Assembly (NCBI GenBank): GCA_963752745.1
Contig: CAVWAK010000012.1
Coordinates: 62,001 to 126,000 of the forward strand
Direction of reading: 5' to 3'
Source of the DNA: Thiogranum sp963752745
GTDB taxonomy: Bacteria > Pseudomonadota > Gammaproteobacteria > DSM-19610
Length of the DNA stretch: 64,000 bases
The first letter of the stretch is position 1. Every line of letters starts with the position of its first letter. The translations under genes were made by a program, and so were the position numbers. This document shows positions 1 to 7,511 of this stretch, piece by piece. Below the pieces are notes generated by a model. It searched no databases and was not told the origin of the DNA. It worked only from the letters and a program-made list of their open reading frames with translations.

Positions 1-488
1 CGCACTGGAATCCGGACGCCATTTCACCCACTGGCGTACGTGGCCTGATGATGTTGACCCAGGGCACCATGAAACAACTGGGCCTTGAAAAGAGCCGCCA
101 TGACCCGCAGGCCAGTATCGAGGGTGGCGCACGCTATATCGAACGGGTGAAAAACAAAATTCCGGATCGCATAGCTGATCCCGATCGCACCTGGATGGCA
201 CTGGCAGCCTACAACATTGGCTTTGGCCACCTCGAAGATGCCCGCATCCTCGCGCAAGATGATGGCGCCAATCCGGACAAGTGGATCGACGTTAAAAAAT
301 ACCTGCCACTGCTAAGCCAGAAAAAATGGTATGCGCAGACGCGTTATGGTTACGCGCGTGGCCGTGAGCCGGTCCGCTATGTAGAAAACATTCGTAGCTA
401 CTACGACATTCTGGTATGGATAAGCGAACGCGAACACGCGCCGCAGACACCCTCTCGGGCGCTGGAGATTAACTCGCCGGCGTTATAG
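1..488 (+). CDS. mltF: Membrane-bound lytic murein transglycosylase F, C-terminal part (5' truncated)
   Basis: Periplasmic lytic transglycosylase that cleaves the MurNAc-GlcNAc bond of peptidoglycan. The frame is open from base 3 and reads HWNPDAISPTGVRGLMMLT, the conserved stretch just after the catalytic Glu of SLT-domain proteins, so the catalytic residue and the N-terminal solute-binding-like domain lie upstream of the window. Further family features are AAYNIGFGHLEDAR and, near the end, the GREPVRYVENIRSYYD block typical of MltF. The ATG at 48 is internal, not the start. The gene ends 4 bases before the convergent panD stop. Family assignment is firm; MltF rather than another SLT protein rests on the C-terminal block. 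Confidence 0.87.
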   Translation, partial: HWNPDAISPTGVRGLMMLTQGTMKQLGLEKSRHDPQASIEGGARYIERVKNKIPDRIADPDRTWMALAAYNIGFGHLEDARILAQDDGANPDKWIDVKKYLPLLSQKKWYAQTRYGYARGREPVRYVENIRSYYDILVWISEREHAPQTPSRALEINSPAL

Positions 489-492
489 GACT

Positions 493-873
493 TCAGGCAA
501 CCTGTACCGGAATGGCATTCCGCTGACGCACCACGCGGTTGTCAGCGTCGAGGTAAACCAGCGTTGGTTTGAACCCGGCCGCCTCCTGTTCACTCAGCGT
601 GGCATAGGTGCAGATAATAATACGATCACCCGGGTTGGCCTTGTGAGCGGCCGCACCATTTATGGAGATAATCCCGCTACCCTGCTCGGCACGAATAGCA
701 TAGGTGGTAAAGCGCTTGCCATTTCTCAGATTGTAGATGTGGATCTGCTCATACTCGCGGATACCCGCTGCCTCCAGCAAGCCGGAATCAATGGCGCACG
801 AACCCTCGTACTCGAGCTCCGAGTGGGTTACGCGAGCGTGGTGCAATTTACATTTGAGCAGCGTGATCTGCAT
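493..873 (-). CDS. panD: Aspartate 1-decarboxylase (proenzyme)
   Basis: Makes beta-alanine from L-aspartate for pantothenate synthesis in the cytoplasm. The 126-residue product has the normal family length. The self-cleavage site Gly24-Ser25 (in YEGSCAID) is intact; cleavage there generates the pyruvoyl cofactor on the alpha chain. K9 and the conserved NGAAAH motif, which carries catalytic and processing residues, are also present. It is the last gene of a leftward pantothenate group, 79 bases after panC. Beta-alanine from PanD is the substrate of PanC, so pathway and gene order agree. Confidence 0.97.
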   Translation of the reverse strand: MQITLLKCKLHHARVTHSELEYEGSCAIDSGLLEAAGIREYEQIHIYNLRNGKRFTTYAIRAEQGSGIISINGAAAHKANPGDRIIICTYATLSEQEAAGFKPTLVYLDADNRVVRQRNAIPVQVA

Positions 874-952
874 CCGCGTGGTTCCTGCCTGTTAACAGCG
901 GCTATTATCCCAAGATCGGCAGCCACCTGCAAACCCCGGATTTTCCGGGCAT

Positions 953-1795
953 TTAGAGAATAATATTATCAATCAGCCGCGCCCGGCCGAGGCGTGCCGC
1001 GGCCAGCACCACGCAACGGGACTCACCTTCAGCCACCGGCAGTAATGAATCAGCGTGGCGAATACAGACATAGTCGGGCTCAAAGCCCGCGTCTGCCAGG
1101 ACCTTCATCGCCCCGTCTTCAAGTGCCCCGAAGTGCGGGCTACCGGCAACAATCTGCTCAGCCACGCGCGTGAGGGTCTGGTACAACAGCGGTGCCCGCT
1201 GGCGCTCTTCCACAGTCAGGTACTGGTTGCGCGAGCTCATCGCCAGCCCATCTGCCTCGCGCATCGTCGGCACCCCAATGATTTCAATCGGCCAACACAA
1301 ATCCACAACCATGGCACGGATTACCGCCAGTTGCTGATAGTCCTTTTCACCGAACAGCGCATAGTCAGGTTGAACCAGGTTAAACAGGCGCGCCACCACA
1401 GTAGCGACACCAATAAAGAAACCCGGACGAGAGTCATCCTCAAGCCCTCGGCCTGGACCCGGCACCTCAACGCGTGTGGTTGCCTCGGCACCACCGGGAT
1501 AGATCACGCTGACATCCGGCGCAAACAGCGCATCAGTCTGCTCGGCTGACAGCAATCGACTGTCGGTATCGAGCGTACGCGGATAGGTTTCGAAATCCTC
1601 CCCGGGTGCGAACTGCATGGGATTAACGAAAATGCTGACGACGACCCGGTCGGCTGCCTGCCGCGCGCGCCGCACCAGCTGCAGGTGACCTTCATGTAGA
1701 TTACCCATGGTCGGAACAAAGGCAATGCGTTCACCCTGTGCCCGCCACCGGGCTATCAGTGAACGCAAGTCTGGAACGTCGACCAGTTTATGCAT
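953..1795 (-). CDS. panC: Pantothenate synthetase
   Basis: ATP-dependent condensation of pantoate with beta-alanine to give pantothenate. The 280-residue protein has the nucleotidyltransferase-fold signature PTMGNLHEGH, with the HIGH-like HEGH at residues 34-37, and the downstream MSSRNQYL segment equivalent to a KMSKS loop. FVNPMQF and FGEKDYQQL are family motifs for substrate binding. Its ATG overlaps the panB stop (ATGA), indicating translational coupling. Length and motifs are complete and nothing is unusual. Confidence 0.97.
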   Translation of the reverse strand: MHKLVDVPDLRSLIARWRAQGERIAFVPTMGNLHEGHLQLVRRARQAADRVVVSIFVNPMQFAPGEDFETYPRTLDTDSRLLSAEQTDALFAPDVSVIYPGGAEATTRVEVPGPGRGLEDDSRPGFFIGVATVVARLFNLVQPDYALFGEKDYQQLAVIRAMVVDLCWPIEIIGVPTMREADGLAMSSRNQYLTVEERQRAPLLYQTLTRVAEQIVAGSPHFGALEDGAMKVLADAGFEPDYVCIRHADSLLPVAEGESRCVVLAAARLGRARLIDNIIL

Positions 1796-2595
1796 CAGTC
1801 GAAACTGTGCTCCGGTGCAGGGAAACTGCCATCCTTGACGGCGGCCACGTAGGCCTGCAAAGCCTGCGGTATACCGTCAGCCCCGGCAAGAAAATCACGG
1901 GTAAATTTTGGTCGCTTGCCGGACACAATACCGAGCATGTCGTACAGCACCAGCACCTGGCCATCGCAATACGGCCCGGCGCCGATGCCTATAGTCGGAA
2001 TATTGATCGCAGCGCTAATCTCCTTTGCCAGCGCCGTTGGTACACACTCCAGTACCACTGCCGAAGCACCGGCATCTTCCAGCAGGCGCGCATCATCCAG
2101 CAGTTGCTGTGCAGCAGCCGCATCACGCCCCTGCACGCGATAACCACCCAACTGGTTTACCGACTGGGGAATCAGGCCCAGGTGGGCGCAAACCGGAATG
2201 CCGTGCGCTGTTAACGCGCGCACGGCGTCGGCAACTATCTGTCCGCCTTCCAGTTTGACCAGGTGAGCACCGCCTTCGCGCATCAGGCGCGCGGCACTCT
2301 CCAGTGCCTGACGCGTATCGGCGTAAGACATGAATGGCATATCGACAACACGCAATGCCGTATGCCCGGCACGCGCCACACAGGCAGCGTGATAACACAT
2401 ATCATCAAGCGTCACCGGCAAGGTGGAATCCTGACCCTGAACCACCATGCCCAGAGAGTCGCCAACCAGTATCACCTCGACACCGGCATCTTCTATCAAG
2501 CGGGTAAAGCTGCTGTCGTAACTGGTAAGGCAGGCAATCTTCTCGCCATTCTGTTTAAGCGCGCGCAATGTAGCAGTGGTAACGACATTACTCAC
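1795..2595 (-). CDS. panB: 3-methyl-2-oxobutanoate hydroxymethyltransferase
   Basis: Transfers a hydroxymethyl group from 5,10-methylene-THF to alpha-ketoisovalerate, the first committed step to pantoate. The 266-residue protein has the TIM-barrel motifs VGDSLGMVVQG (Mg2+/ketoacid binding), MPFMSY and GIGAGPYCDGQVLV. The start is GTG, chosen because GGAGGG lies just upstream and the following residues (SNVVTTATLRALK) match the family start. The GTG overlaps the stop of the upstream kinase gene (GTGA), so the pan genes are read as one tight leftward operon. Confidence 0.97.
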   Translation of the reverse strand: MSNVVTTATLRALKQNGEKIACLTSYDSSFTRLIEDAGVEVILVGDSLGMVVQGQDSTLPVTLDDMCYHAACVARAGHTALRVVDMPFMSYADTRQALESAARLMREGGAHLVKLEGGQIVADAVRALTAHGIPVCAHLGLIPQSVNQLGGYRVQGRDAAAAQQLLDDARLLEDAGASAVVLECVPTALAKEISAAINIPTIGIGAGPYCDGQVLVLYDMLGIVSGKRPKFTRDFLAGADGIPQALQAYVAAVKDGSFPAPEHSFD

Positions 2596-3263
2596 GACTT
2601 CCCTCCTGCCGTAGCCGCCAATATTGACTCCGGCATGGGATTAAAATAATGACGGCCACTCCCGACCAGTGCCATCTGTTCAAGCAAGGCCTGGTAATCC
2701 GAATCACTATCCACCAGGTTGATCTCCGCAGCATTCACGATCAGCAAGGGTGCTTCATCGTAATAGTGGAAAAACTTCGTGTAAGTGTCACACAGGGATC
2801 TTAAGTATGCCGGCTCCATGCCACGCTCATAACCAATACCACGTTTGCCAATGCGCTTGACCAGCACATCCACCGGCGCCTGCAGGTAAATCACCAGGTC
2901 CGGTTTTGGTACGTCGATGGTCAAATGGGAATAAACCTGTTCATAGAGTTTGAACTCTTCGTGATCCAGCGTGACCCTGGCAAACAAACGATCCTTGTCC
3001 ATGAGAAAGTCCGAAACCCGAACCGGCTCGAACATGTCACCCTGGCGCAACTCCTGCATTTGCTGGGCACGTTGCAGCAGGAAAAACAGCTGCGTCTGCA
3101 TGGCAGCTGCGCGCGGGTTACGGTAAAAGCGTTCCAGAAACGGATTGTCCGCCGCCCCCTCCAGCAACAGCTCAGAACCGAATGTCTCGGCAAGGCGCCG
3201 CGCCAGACTGGTTTTGCCGACACCGATCGGCCCTTCAACTACAATATAACCGGGGTTTTCCAT
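2592..3263 (-). CDS. Deoxynucleoside kinase family protein (dAK/dGK-like)
   Basis: Predicted cytoplasmic deoxynucleoside monophosphate-forming kinase of the deoxyadenosine/deoxyguanosine kinase family. It has a P-loop at residues 11-19 (GPIGVGKTS), a DKDRLFARVTL region and the YLQAP-x-RIGKRGIGYE block that forms the lid and base-recognition region. The 223-residue length fits. It lies between folK and panB in the leftward operon, an arrangement I know from other gammaproteobacteria and which supports a real, co-transcribed gene. The preferred deoxynucleoside cannot be read from the sequence. Confidence 0.9.
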   Translation of the reverse strand: MENPGYIVVEGPIGVGKTSLARRLAETFGSELLLEGAADNPFLERFYRNPRAAAMQTQLFFLLQRAQQMQELRQGDMFEPVRVSDFLMDKDRLFARVTLDHEEFKLYEQVYSHLTIDVPKPDLVIYLQAPVDVLVKRIGKRGIGYERGMEPAYLRSLCDTYTKFFHYYDEAPLLIVNAAEINLVDSDSDYQALLEQMALVGSGRHYFNPMPESILAATAGGKS

Positions 3264-3275
3264 ACAACTCTTCTT

Positions 3276-3782
3276 TCAGACGACAGGCTGTCGATGGGTT
3301 TCAATTTTCACCAGGCCGTCCTGCGGGCATTCCGCCACCAGCGCCGCCACCGTACCGACACCAGGAATCACCAGGCTGCTGTTGATTTCCGCCAGTGGGT
3401 ACAACGCGAAGTGACGTTCGGCGATGCCGGGATGAGGAACCGAGAGACGACTGGTTTCTATAACGCTATCACCATACAGAAGCAGATCAAGATCAAGCGT
3501 ACGCGGTCCCCAGCGACGGGCAGGCTCGCGCCGGTGACGTGCTTCAAGTTCCTGAAGCTGATCGAGTAACAAACCGGCTTCAAGTACGGTATGAACTTCA
3601 GCAACCGCATTCACATAATCCGGCTGGTCGGCTGGTCCCATTGGCGGACTCGCATACAACGAGGATGCCCGGCACAGGCTGCAGCCTTCCAGCGTGTCGA
3701 GTTCGGTTAGTGCAAGACTTACCTGCTGCTGCGGATTGTCCAGATTGCTTCCCAGGCCAATATACGCCGTGACTTCAGCCAT
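3276..3782 (-). CDS. folK: 2-amino-4-hydroxy-6-hydroxymethyldihydropteridine diphosphokinase
   Basis: Pyrophosphorylates 6-hydroxymethyl-dihydropterin in folate synthesis. The start at 3782 gives MAEVTAYIGLGSNLDNPQ, the normal family N-terminus; an ATG two codons earlier (3788) is possible, and the longer open frame to 3866 runs inside pcnB and has no family match. The PPMGPADQPDYVNAV and RWGPRTLDLDLLLYGD motifs bind pterin, ATP and the two Mg2+ ions. The gene overlaps the pcnB 3' end by 8 bases, so the pair is translationally coupled. About 168 residues, normal length. Confidence 0.95.
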   Translation of the reverse strand: MAEVTAYIGLGSNLDNPQQQVSLALTELDTLEGCSLCRASSLYASPPMGPADQPDYVNAVAEVHTVLEAGLLLDQLQELEARHRREPARRWGPRTLDLDLLLYGDSVIETSRLSVPHPGIAERHFALYPLAEINSSLVIPGVGTVAALVAECPQDGLVKIETHRQPVV

Positions 3783-5085
3783 CAACATTTTCTCTGGGCT
3801 TGCGCCGGCGGCGCCGGCGTTTTTTCTTTGCAGCCGGTTCCACCATTTTGTCGCGCTCACCGGCATTCAGGGTCTGGAAGTCCGTCCACCACTTCGCCAG
3901 CTCCTCGTCAGCCTCACCGACTTCGGCGCGCAACAACAGGAAATCATATGCCGCACGGAAACGGGGATGTTCAAGCAATCGATAAGGCGCCTTGCCACGT
4001 TTGCGCTCAAAGCGAGGCTGCAGGTTCCATATTTCCCGCATCGGCATACTGAAACGTTTCGGTAGTGACGTTGCCTGAACCTGTTCGGAGGTGATCTGGT
4101 TACCGGCAATTTGCGCCGCTTCAAGCGGTGACGCGCCCTCGTCCAGGAAAGATTGCGAGCGTTGCCGCATCGGTTCCCATAACAAGGCGGCATACAGGAA
4201 CGCCGGCGTAACCGGTTTGTCTTCCGCCAAACGCTGGTCTGTATTTTCCAGGGCACGCAACACAAAAGTGATCGGGAAACCCTGCTCTTCGTGACTCAGC
4301 GCCTCCTCGGTCATCGGGAACAGGTGACGAAACAAATCGTAGTGGCGCAGCAGCTCGAAGGTGCTCACTGCGCAACCACCGAGGAACAACTTCATTACTT
4401 CTTCAAATAACCGCGCCGCAGGAATGTCCTCAAGCAGGCAGCCCAGCTCCTGCAATGTCGATTCGCTGTCCGGGTGAATACGAAAACCCAGCTTGGCAGC
4501 AAAACGCACTGCACGCAGCATACGCACAGGATCTTCACGATAGCGTTGTTCGGGATCACCGATCAGGCGCAGGGTGCCGGCCTTAAGGTCATCGAGACCA
4601 CCGGCATAGTCAATGACAGAGTAATCCTTGATGTCGTAATACAGGGCGTTGACCGTAAAATCGCGCCGCCAGACATCATCGTCCAGCGTGCCGTAAACAT
4701 TATCCCGCAAGATACGGCCATCATCCGAGTGAGCGCTGGATTGCTCATCGTGCGTCTCACCGTCATGCCGGGCCCGAAAGGTCGCCACTTCGATGACTTC
4801 GCGACCATAGCGAACGTGGGCCAGACGGAAACGCCGGCCGATCAGGCGGCAGTTGCGGAACAGCCCCTTGATCTCATCCGGCGTGGCATTGGTCCCCACG
4901 TCAAAGTCCTTGGGCTCGCGCCCCAGCAACAGATCACGTACCCCGCCCCCGACCAGAAAGCTCTGGAAGCCAGCATCCTTAAGCCGGTACAGCACCTTCA
5001 GCGCACTGGAACTGATATTGGCCCGCGAAATCACGTGATCGGGTCTGGGGATGGTGACTGGCACTATATCGCCTTGATTGGTCAC
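3775..5085 (-). CDS. pcnB: Poly(A) polymerase I
   Basis: Adds 3' poly(A) tails that promote RNA decay. The nucleotidyltransferase head has FLVGGGVRDLLLGREPKDFDV, containing the G-G and D-x-D catalytic elements, then RRFRLAHVRYG and the RDFTVNALYY segment. The neck follows with DPVRMLRAVRFAAKLGFRI. The extreme C-terminus is very basic (AAKKKRRRRRRK), a plausible RNA-binding tail found in PcnB but not in CCA-adding enzymes. The 436-residue length fits. It is the first gene of the leftward pcnB-folK-kinase-panBCD run and is divergent from tRNA-Glu. Confidence 0.95.
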   Translation of the reverse strand: MTNQGDIVPVTIPRPDHVISRANISSSALKVLYRLKDAGFQSFLVGGGVRDLLLGREPKDFDVGTNATPDEIKGLFRNCRLIGRRFRLAHVRYGREVIEVATFRARHDGETHDEQSSAHSDDGRILRDNVYGTLDDDVWRRDFTVNALYYDIKDYSVIDYAGGLDDLKAGTLRLIGDPEQRYREDPVRMLRAVRFAAKLGFRIHPDSESTLQELGCLLEDIPAARLFEEVMKLFLGGCAVSTFELLRHYDLFRHLFPMTEEALSHEEQGFPITFVLRALENTDQRLAEDKPVTPAFLYAALLWEPMRQRSQSFLDEGASPLEAAQIAGNQITSEQVQATSLPKRFSMPMREIWNLQPRFERKRGKAPYRLLEHPRFRAAYDFLLLRAEVGEADEELAKWWTDFQTLNAGERDKMVEPAAKKKRRRRRRKPRENVDG

Positions 5086-5096
5086 ACTATTTTCGC

Positions 5097-5124
5097 TTGT
5101 CCCTGTTTCATTGAAGCGTATAAT
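5097..5124 (+). promoter_or_regulatory. Predicted sigma70 promoter of tRNA-Glu
   Basis: A perfect TATAAT (5119-5124) sits 16 bases after TTGTCC (5097-5102), and transcription would start about 5131, 27 bases before the tRNA. It lies in the short divergent region upstream of pcnB. The match is by eye; no start site is known. Confidence 0.65.
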
Positions 5125-5157
5125 AGCACCCTGCTGGCTTCGATACAGCGCCGGTTT

Positions 5158-5232
5158 GCTCCCTTCGTCTAGCGGTCAGGACACCGCCCTCTCACGGCGG
5201 TAACAGGGGTTCGATTCCCCTAGGGAGTACCA
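5158..5232 (+). tRNA. tRNA-Glu(CTC)
   Basis: Cloverleaf with a 7-bp acceptor stem (GCTCCCT pairing with AGGGAGT, first pair G-U), anticodon stem CCGCC/GGCGG, loop CTCTCAC with anticodon CTC at 5191-5193, the T-loop GTTCGATTC and an encoded CCA end at 5230-5232. The body closely follows bacterial tRNA-Glu. The usual essential tRNA-Glu carries TTC; this CTC isoacceptor reads GAG only, so a TTC copy is expected elsewhere. It stands alone, not in an rRNA operon. Confidence 0.96.
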
Positions 5233-5289
5233 ATTTTACCAACTCTTGATATACCTGCCCGGGCTGGCAGGCATTGCCAACTGCGCTGG

Positions 5290-5751
5290 TCAGCGCATAT
5301 AAGCATAGCCGTTGAATTGCAGCTGTACGATTTCAGCATCGGCCATGGGCACTGCACGAAGAAAAGACTGCAAATCTGCGGGCTTGTAACCACGCCGCTC
5401 GGCAGCGACGCGACAAACCCTGAACTCGATGGTTTCACCCATGGTCAGGCTGAGAGTGCGCCTCACAACGCCTTCGTATTCAAGCTCCTTCTCGTGGGCG
5501 AAATATTCAATCTCGTTACCGTGCAGTACCACCACGATAGACGTCGATAGCGGGTTATTTCCCAGGCGGGTGGTCAGGTAACTGATGCGATTCATCACAC
5601 TGGAGAACTCGTCCAGCGACCTGGTCTTCACGTCGTAGACAACTTTATGGTCGGCATCGGAGTCGAAATTGCTGCTTTCTGCCCATGCACCGGCTGACAG
5701 CATCATCGGTAATATGAGCAACATAATATTATTTTTCAAAGACTTATACAT
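5290..5751 (-). CDS. DsrE-like family exported protein
   Basis: About 153 residues. The start at 5751 is chosen because it gives a clean signal peptide (MYKSLKNNIMLLILPMMLS then AGAWAES); the open frame to 5829 adds a polar, unlikely leader. The mature part (KVVYDVKT, ISIVVVLHG-like IVVVLHGNEIEYFA, IEFRVCRVAAERRGYKPADL, VPMADAEIVQLQ) matches the DsrE/DsrF-like fold of periplasmic proteins of unknown role. The single Cys in the EFRVCR motif is kept. It lies upstream in the same direction as nothing else close, but three DUF2173 genes sit just beyond it. A sulfur-linked role is inference. Confidence 0.75.
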   Translation of the reverse strand: MYKSLKNNIMLLILPMMLSAGAWAESSNFDSDADHKVVYDVKTRSLDEFSSVMNRISYLTTRLGNNPLSTSIVVVLHGNEIEYFAHEKELEYEGVVRRTLSLTMGETIEFRVCRVAAERRGYKPADLQSFLRAVPMADAEIVQLQFNGYAYMR

Positions 5752-5885
5752 TTCCCGGCCCTGTCGCATAGCGTGCTGCCCCGCACAAATGCTTACTGCG
5801 GTGTTGGCCTTATAGCGGCGACAGGCCACAACTACTTTAGTGCCGGCTAATACTCCAGCTGTCCAGGAAATACGCTCAGATCGCT

Positions 5886-6218
5886 CTAATAACGCGACAC
5901 GTCAACCATCTCACGCATAACTTCGTTGAGCGCTGCTTCTTCATTATCAATAACGCAGACCAGGTTACCGACACTGCACACCGTGTTTTTGTCACCGCGC
6001 ACATTCCAGCCACCCGGTGGAGCCCAGCCTGTTAAGCCGGTAAACATGGAAAACTGATCGGTATTGCCTTGCACCATGCGCTTGTAGTCATGGGCGAACT
6101 TGGCGAGCCGGCGCATCATGTCCTCTTCGAACATACCGTAACCTTCGATCAGTTCACCGTCGTCCCGAAAGTGGCATACCACTATGACCCCGTCCAGGGC
6201 GAGTAAGCGTTTAATCAT
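5886..6218 (-). CDS. DUF2173 family protein, copy 1
   Basis: 110-residue cytoplasmic protein with the DUF2173 pattern: an N-terminal LLALDGVIVVCHFRDDGELIEGYG strand-turn-strand (read in two parts), a helical middle and a C-terminal GNLVCVIDNEEAALNEVMREM. The fold is thought to be roadblock-like. Function is unknown. It is the last of three adjacent paralogues on this strand, 9 bases after the next copy, so they are probably co-transcribed. Similarity between the three is in layout (gain-of-position D-G-x-x-x-x motif near the start, GW or HGW in the middle), not close identity. Confidence 0.75.
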   Translation of the reverse strand: MIKRLLALDGVIVVCHFRDDGELIEGYGMFEEDMMRRLAKFAHDYKRMVQGNTDQFSMFTGLTGWAPPGGWNVRGDKNTVCSVGNLVCVIDNEEAALNEVMREMVDVSRY

Positions 6219-6227
6219 CGTTACGTC

Positions 6228-6566
6228 TCAACTGTCCAGTGCTGCGTAGGCTGCCTCGAAGTCTGCGGTATCATTGCGCAGCACCACACCCCGATGACCA
6301 TTACCTACCGTCGACCACTCCAGCCCAATCAGCGTAAAACCCTGCACAGGATAAAAACCACCCTGCCCGGTAGACGCCTCCCAGCCACGCGCCTGCATGG
6401 TGGCAATGGCAATATTAGCGACAAAAGTATGCGCCAGCAGATCCAGCGATTCAGGTTTCAGCTTGGATCCCTCGGCGAGCCGGTGATCGGTCAATTCACC
6501 GGATTCGGAGAATTCAAATGCGGCGTCAGCGCCTTCAAGATTCATTAGACTTTCCAGACTGCTCAT
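6228..6566 (-). CDS. DUF2173 family protein, copy 2
   Basis: 112-residue paralogue of its two neighbours, with MNLEGADAAFEFSESGELTD at the start and a C-terminal VVLRNDTADFEAAYAAL. The start has a good Shine-Dalgarno (GAGGGAAGT directly upstream of ATG at 6566). No catalytic residues, signal peptide or membrane segment are visible. It is the most divergent of the three, lacking the Cys residues found in copies 1 and 3. It may act with them as a hetero-oligomer, which is inference from the tandem arrangement. Confidence 0.7.
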   Translation of the reverse strand: MSSLESLMNLEGADAAFEFSESGELTDHRLAEGSKLKPESLDLLAHTFVANIAIATMQARGWEASTGQGGFYPVQGFTLIGLEWSTVGNGHRGVVLRNDTADFEAAYAALDS

Positions 6567-6605
6567 ACTTCCCTCACTTCATCAACTTGTCGTTTATTAT
6601 TGAGA

Positions 6606-6965
6606 TCAAACCATGTCCTCGACATCCATCAACTTGTTACGCATGCGTGCGAACACGGTATTGAGCAACCCGGGCTGGTTAGCGACGAAACAGAACACAT
6701 TGGCCATCACGCACACCGAAAACTGAGGTCCACGCACCATCCAGCCGTGCGATTCATTGAACGGACAATCCTTGCTGTCGATATTCGTGCAGAGAATATC
6801 AGATTGCATGTGGGTGCTCAGGGTTGTAGCGCGACACATAATAGACGCCATCCGCGCCATCTCTTCACTCATCTGGCCTTTGAAGTGATAGCGATCCCCC
6901 CGGTAGGCATACTCACCCGCAGCGATCACTCCGTCCATCAGCGCCAGATCTGAATAAACACTCAT
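6606..6965 (-). CDS. DUF2173 family protein, copy 3
   Basis: About 119 residues; the start at 6965 is chosen for a strong AAGGAGT Shine-Dalgarno, and the longer frame to 7043 runs into the divergent promoter region. It begins SVYSDLALMDGVIAAGEYAY and ends FSVCVMANVFCFVANQPGLL...MDVEDM, the DUF2173 pattern. It carries six Cys, including two in the middle (ILCTNIDSKDC), more than its paralogues. It is the first gene of the leftward triplet. Function unknown. Confidence 0.72.
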   Translation of the reverse strand: MSVYSDLALMDGVIAAGEYAYRGDRYHFKGQMSEEMARMASIMCRATTLSTHMQSDILCTNIDSKDCPFNESHGWMVRGPQFSVCVMANVFCFVANQPGLLNTVFARMRNKLMDVEDMV

Positions 6966-7061
6966 CCAACGACTCCTTGATATTGTTTTATGTCTACAAT
7001 GCAGTTCATAGCACAGGAACAGGGTCTTGTCACCGTTACGCAAGTATGCGTCACTATATGT

Positions 7062-7511
7062 ATGCTCACACCGTCGCCCGAACTCAAACCCGCCAGTCTT
7101 TTCAAACGCCTGGCTGCCCTGTTTTACGATTCGCTGCTATTACTGGCATTGTGGTTTATCGGCATTGCCCTGTTGTTGCCATTTACCGGCGGCATGGCAT
7201 TCAGTGCCAATAACCCGTTTATCACCACCTACCTCCTGTTTATCAGCTTTTTCTTTTATGGCTGGTTCTGGATGCATGGTGGACAGACACTGGGCATGCG
7301 TGCCTGGAAGTTGCGGCTGAACAACCTGCGCCCCGGCCCCTTCAGCTGGTGGCAGATTCTGTTGAGATTCCTGGTAGCGATACCGTCCGGCCTGCTGTTC
7401 GGACTGGGTTATCTCTGGCAGCTGGTCGACCGCAAAAGCCTGAGCTGGCACGACCGCTACTCGGAAACCACGATCGTACAACTGACCGACAACCCTCACA
7501 AACGCCACTAG
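7062..7511 (+). CDS. RDD family membrane protein
   Basis: About 149 residues from the ATG at 7062 (an in-frame ATG at 6990 exists but adds residues not typical of the family). The RDD pattern is visible: FKRLAALFYDSLLLLALWF (Arg and Asp in the first membrane segment), a second hydrophobic segment ending in FYGWFWMHGGQTLGMRAWKL, and a C-terminal pair ending SWHDRYSETTIV. About four membrane helices. Substrate unknown; RDD proteins have been linked to ion transport. Its stop shares bases with the stop of convergent lptG. Confidence 0.85.
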   Translation: MLTPSPELKPASLFKRLAALFYDSLLLLALWFIGIALLLPFTGGMAFSANNPFITTYLLFISFFFYGWFWMHGGQTLGMRAWKLRLNNLRPGPFSWWQILLRFLVAIPSGLLFGLGYLWQLVDRKSLSWHDRYSETTIVQLTDNPHKRH

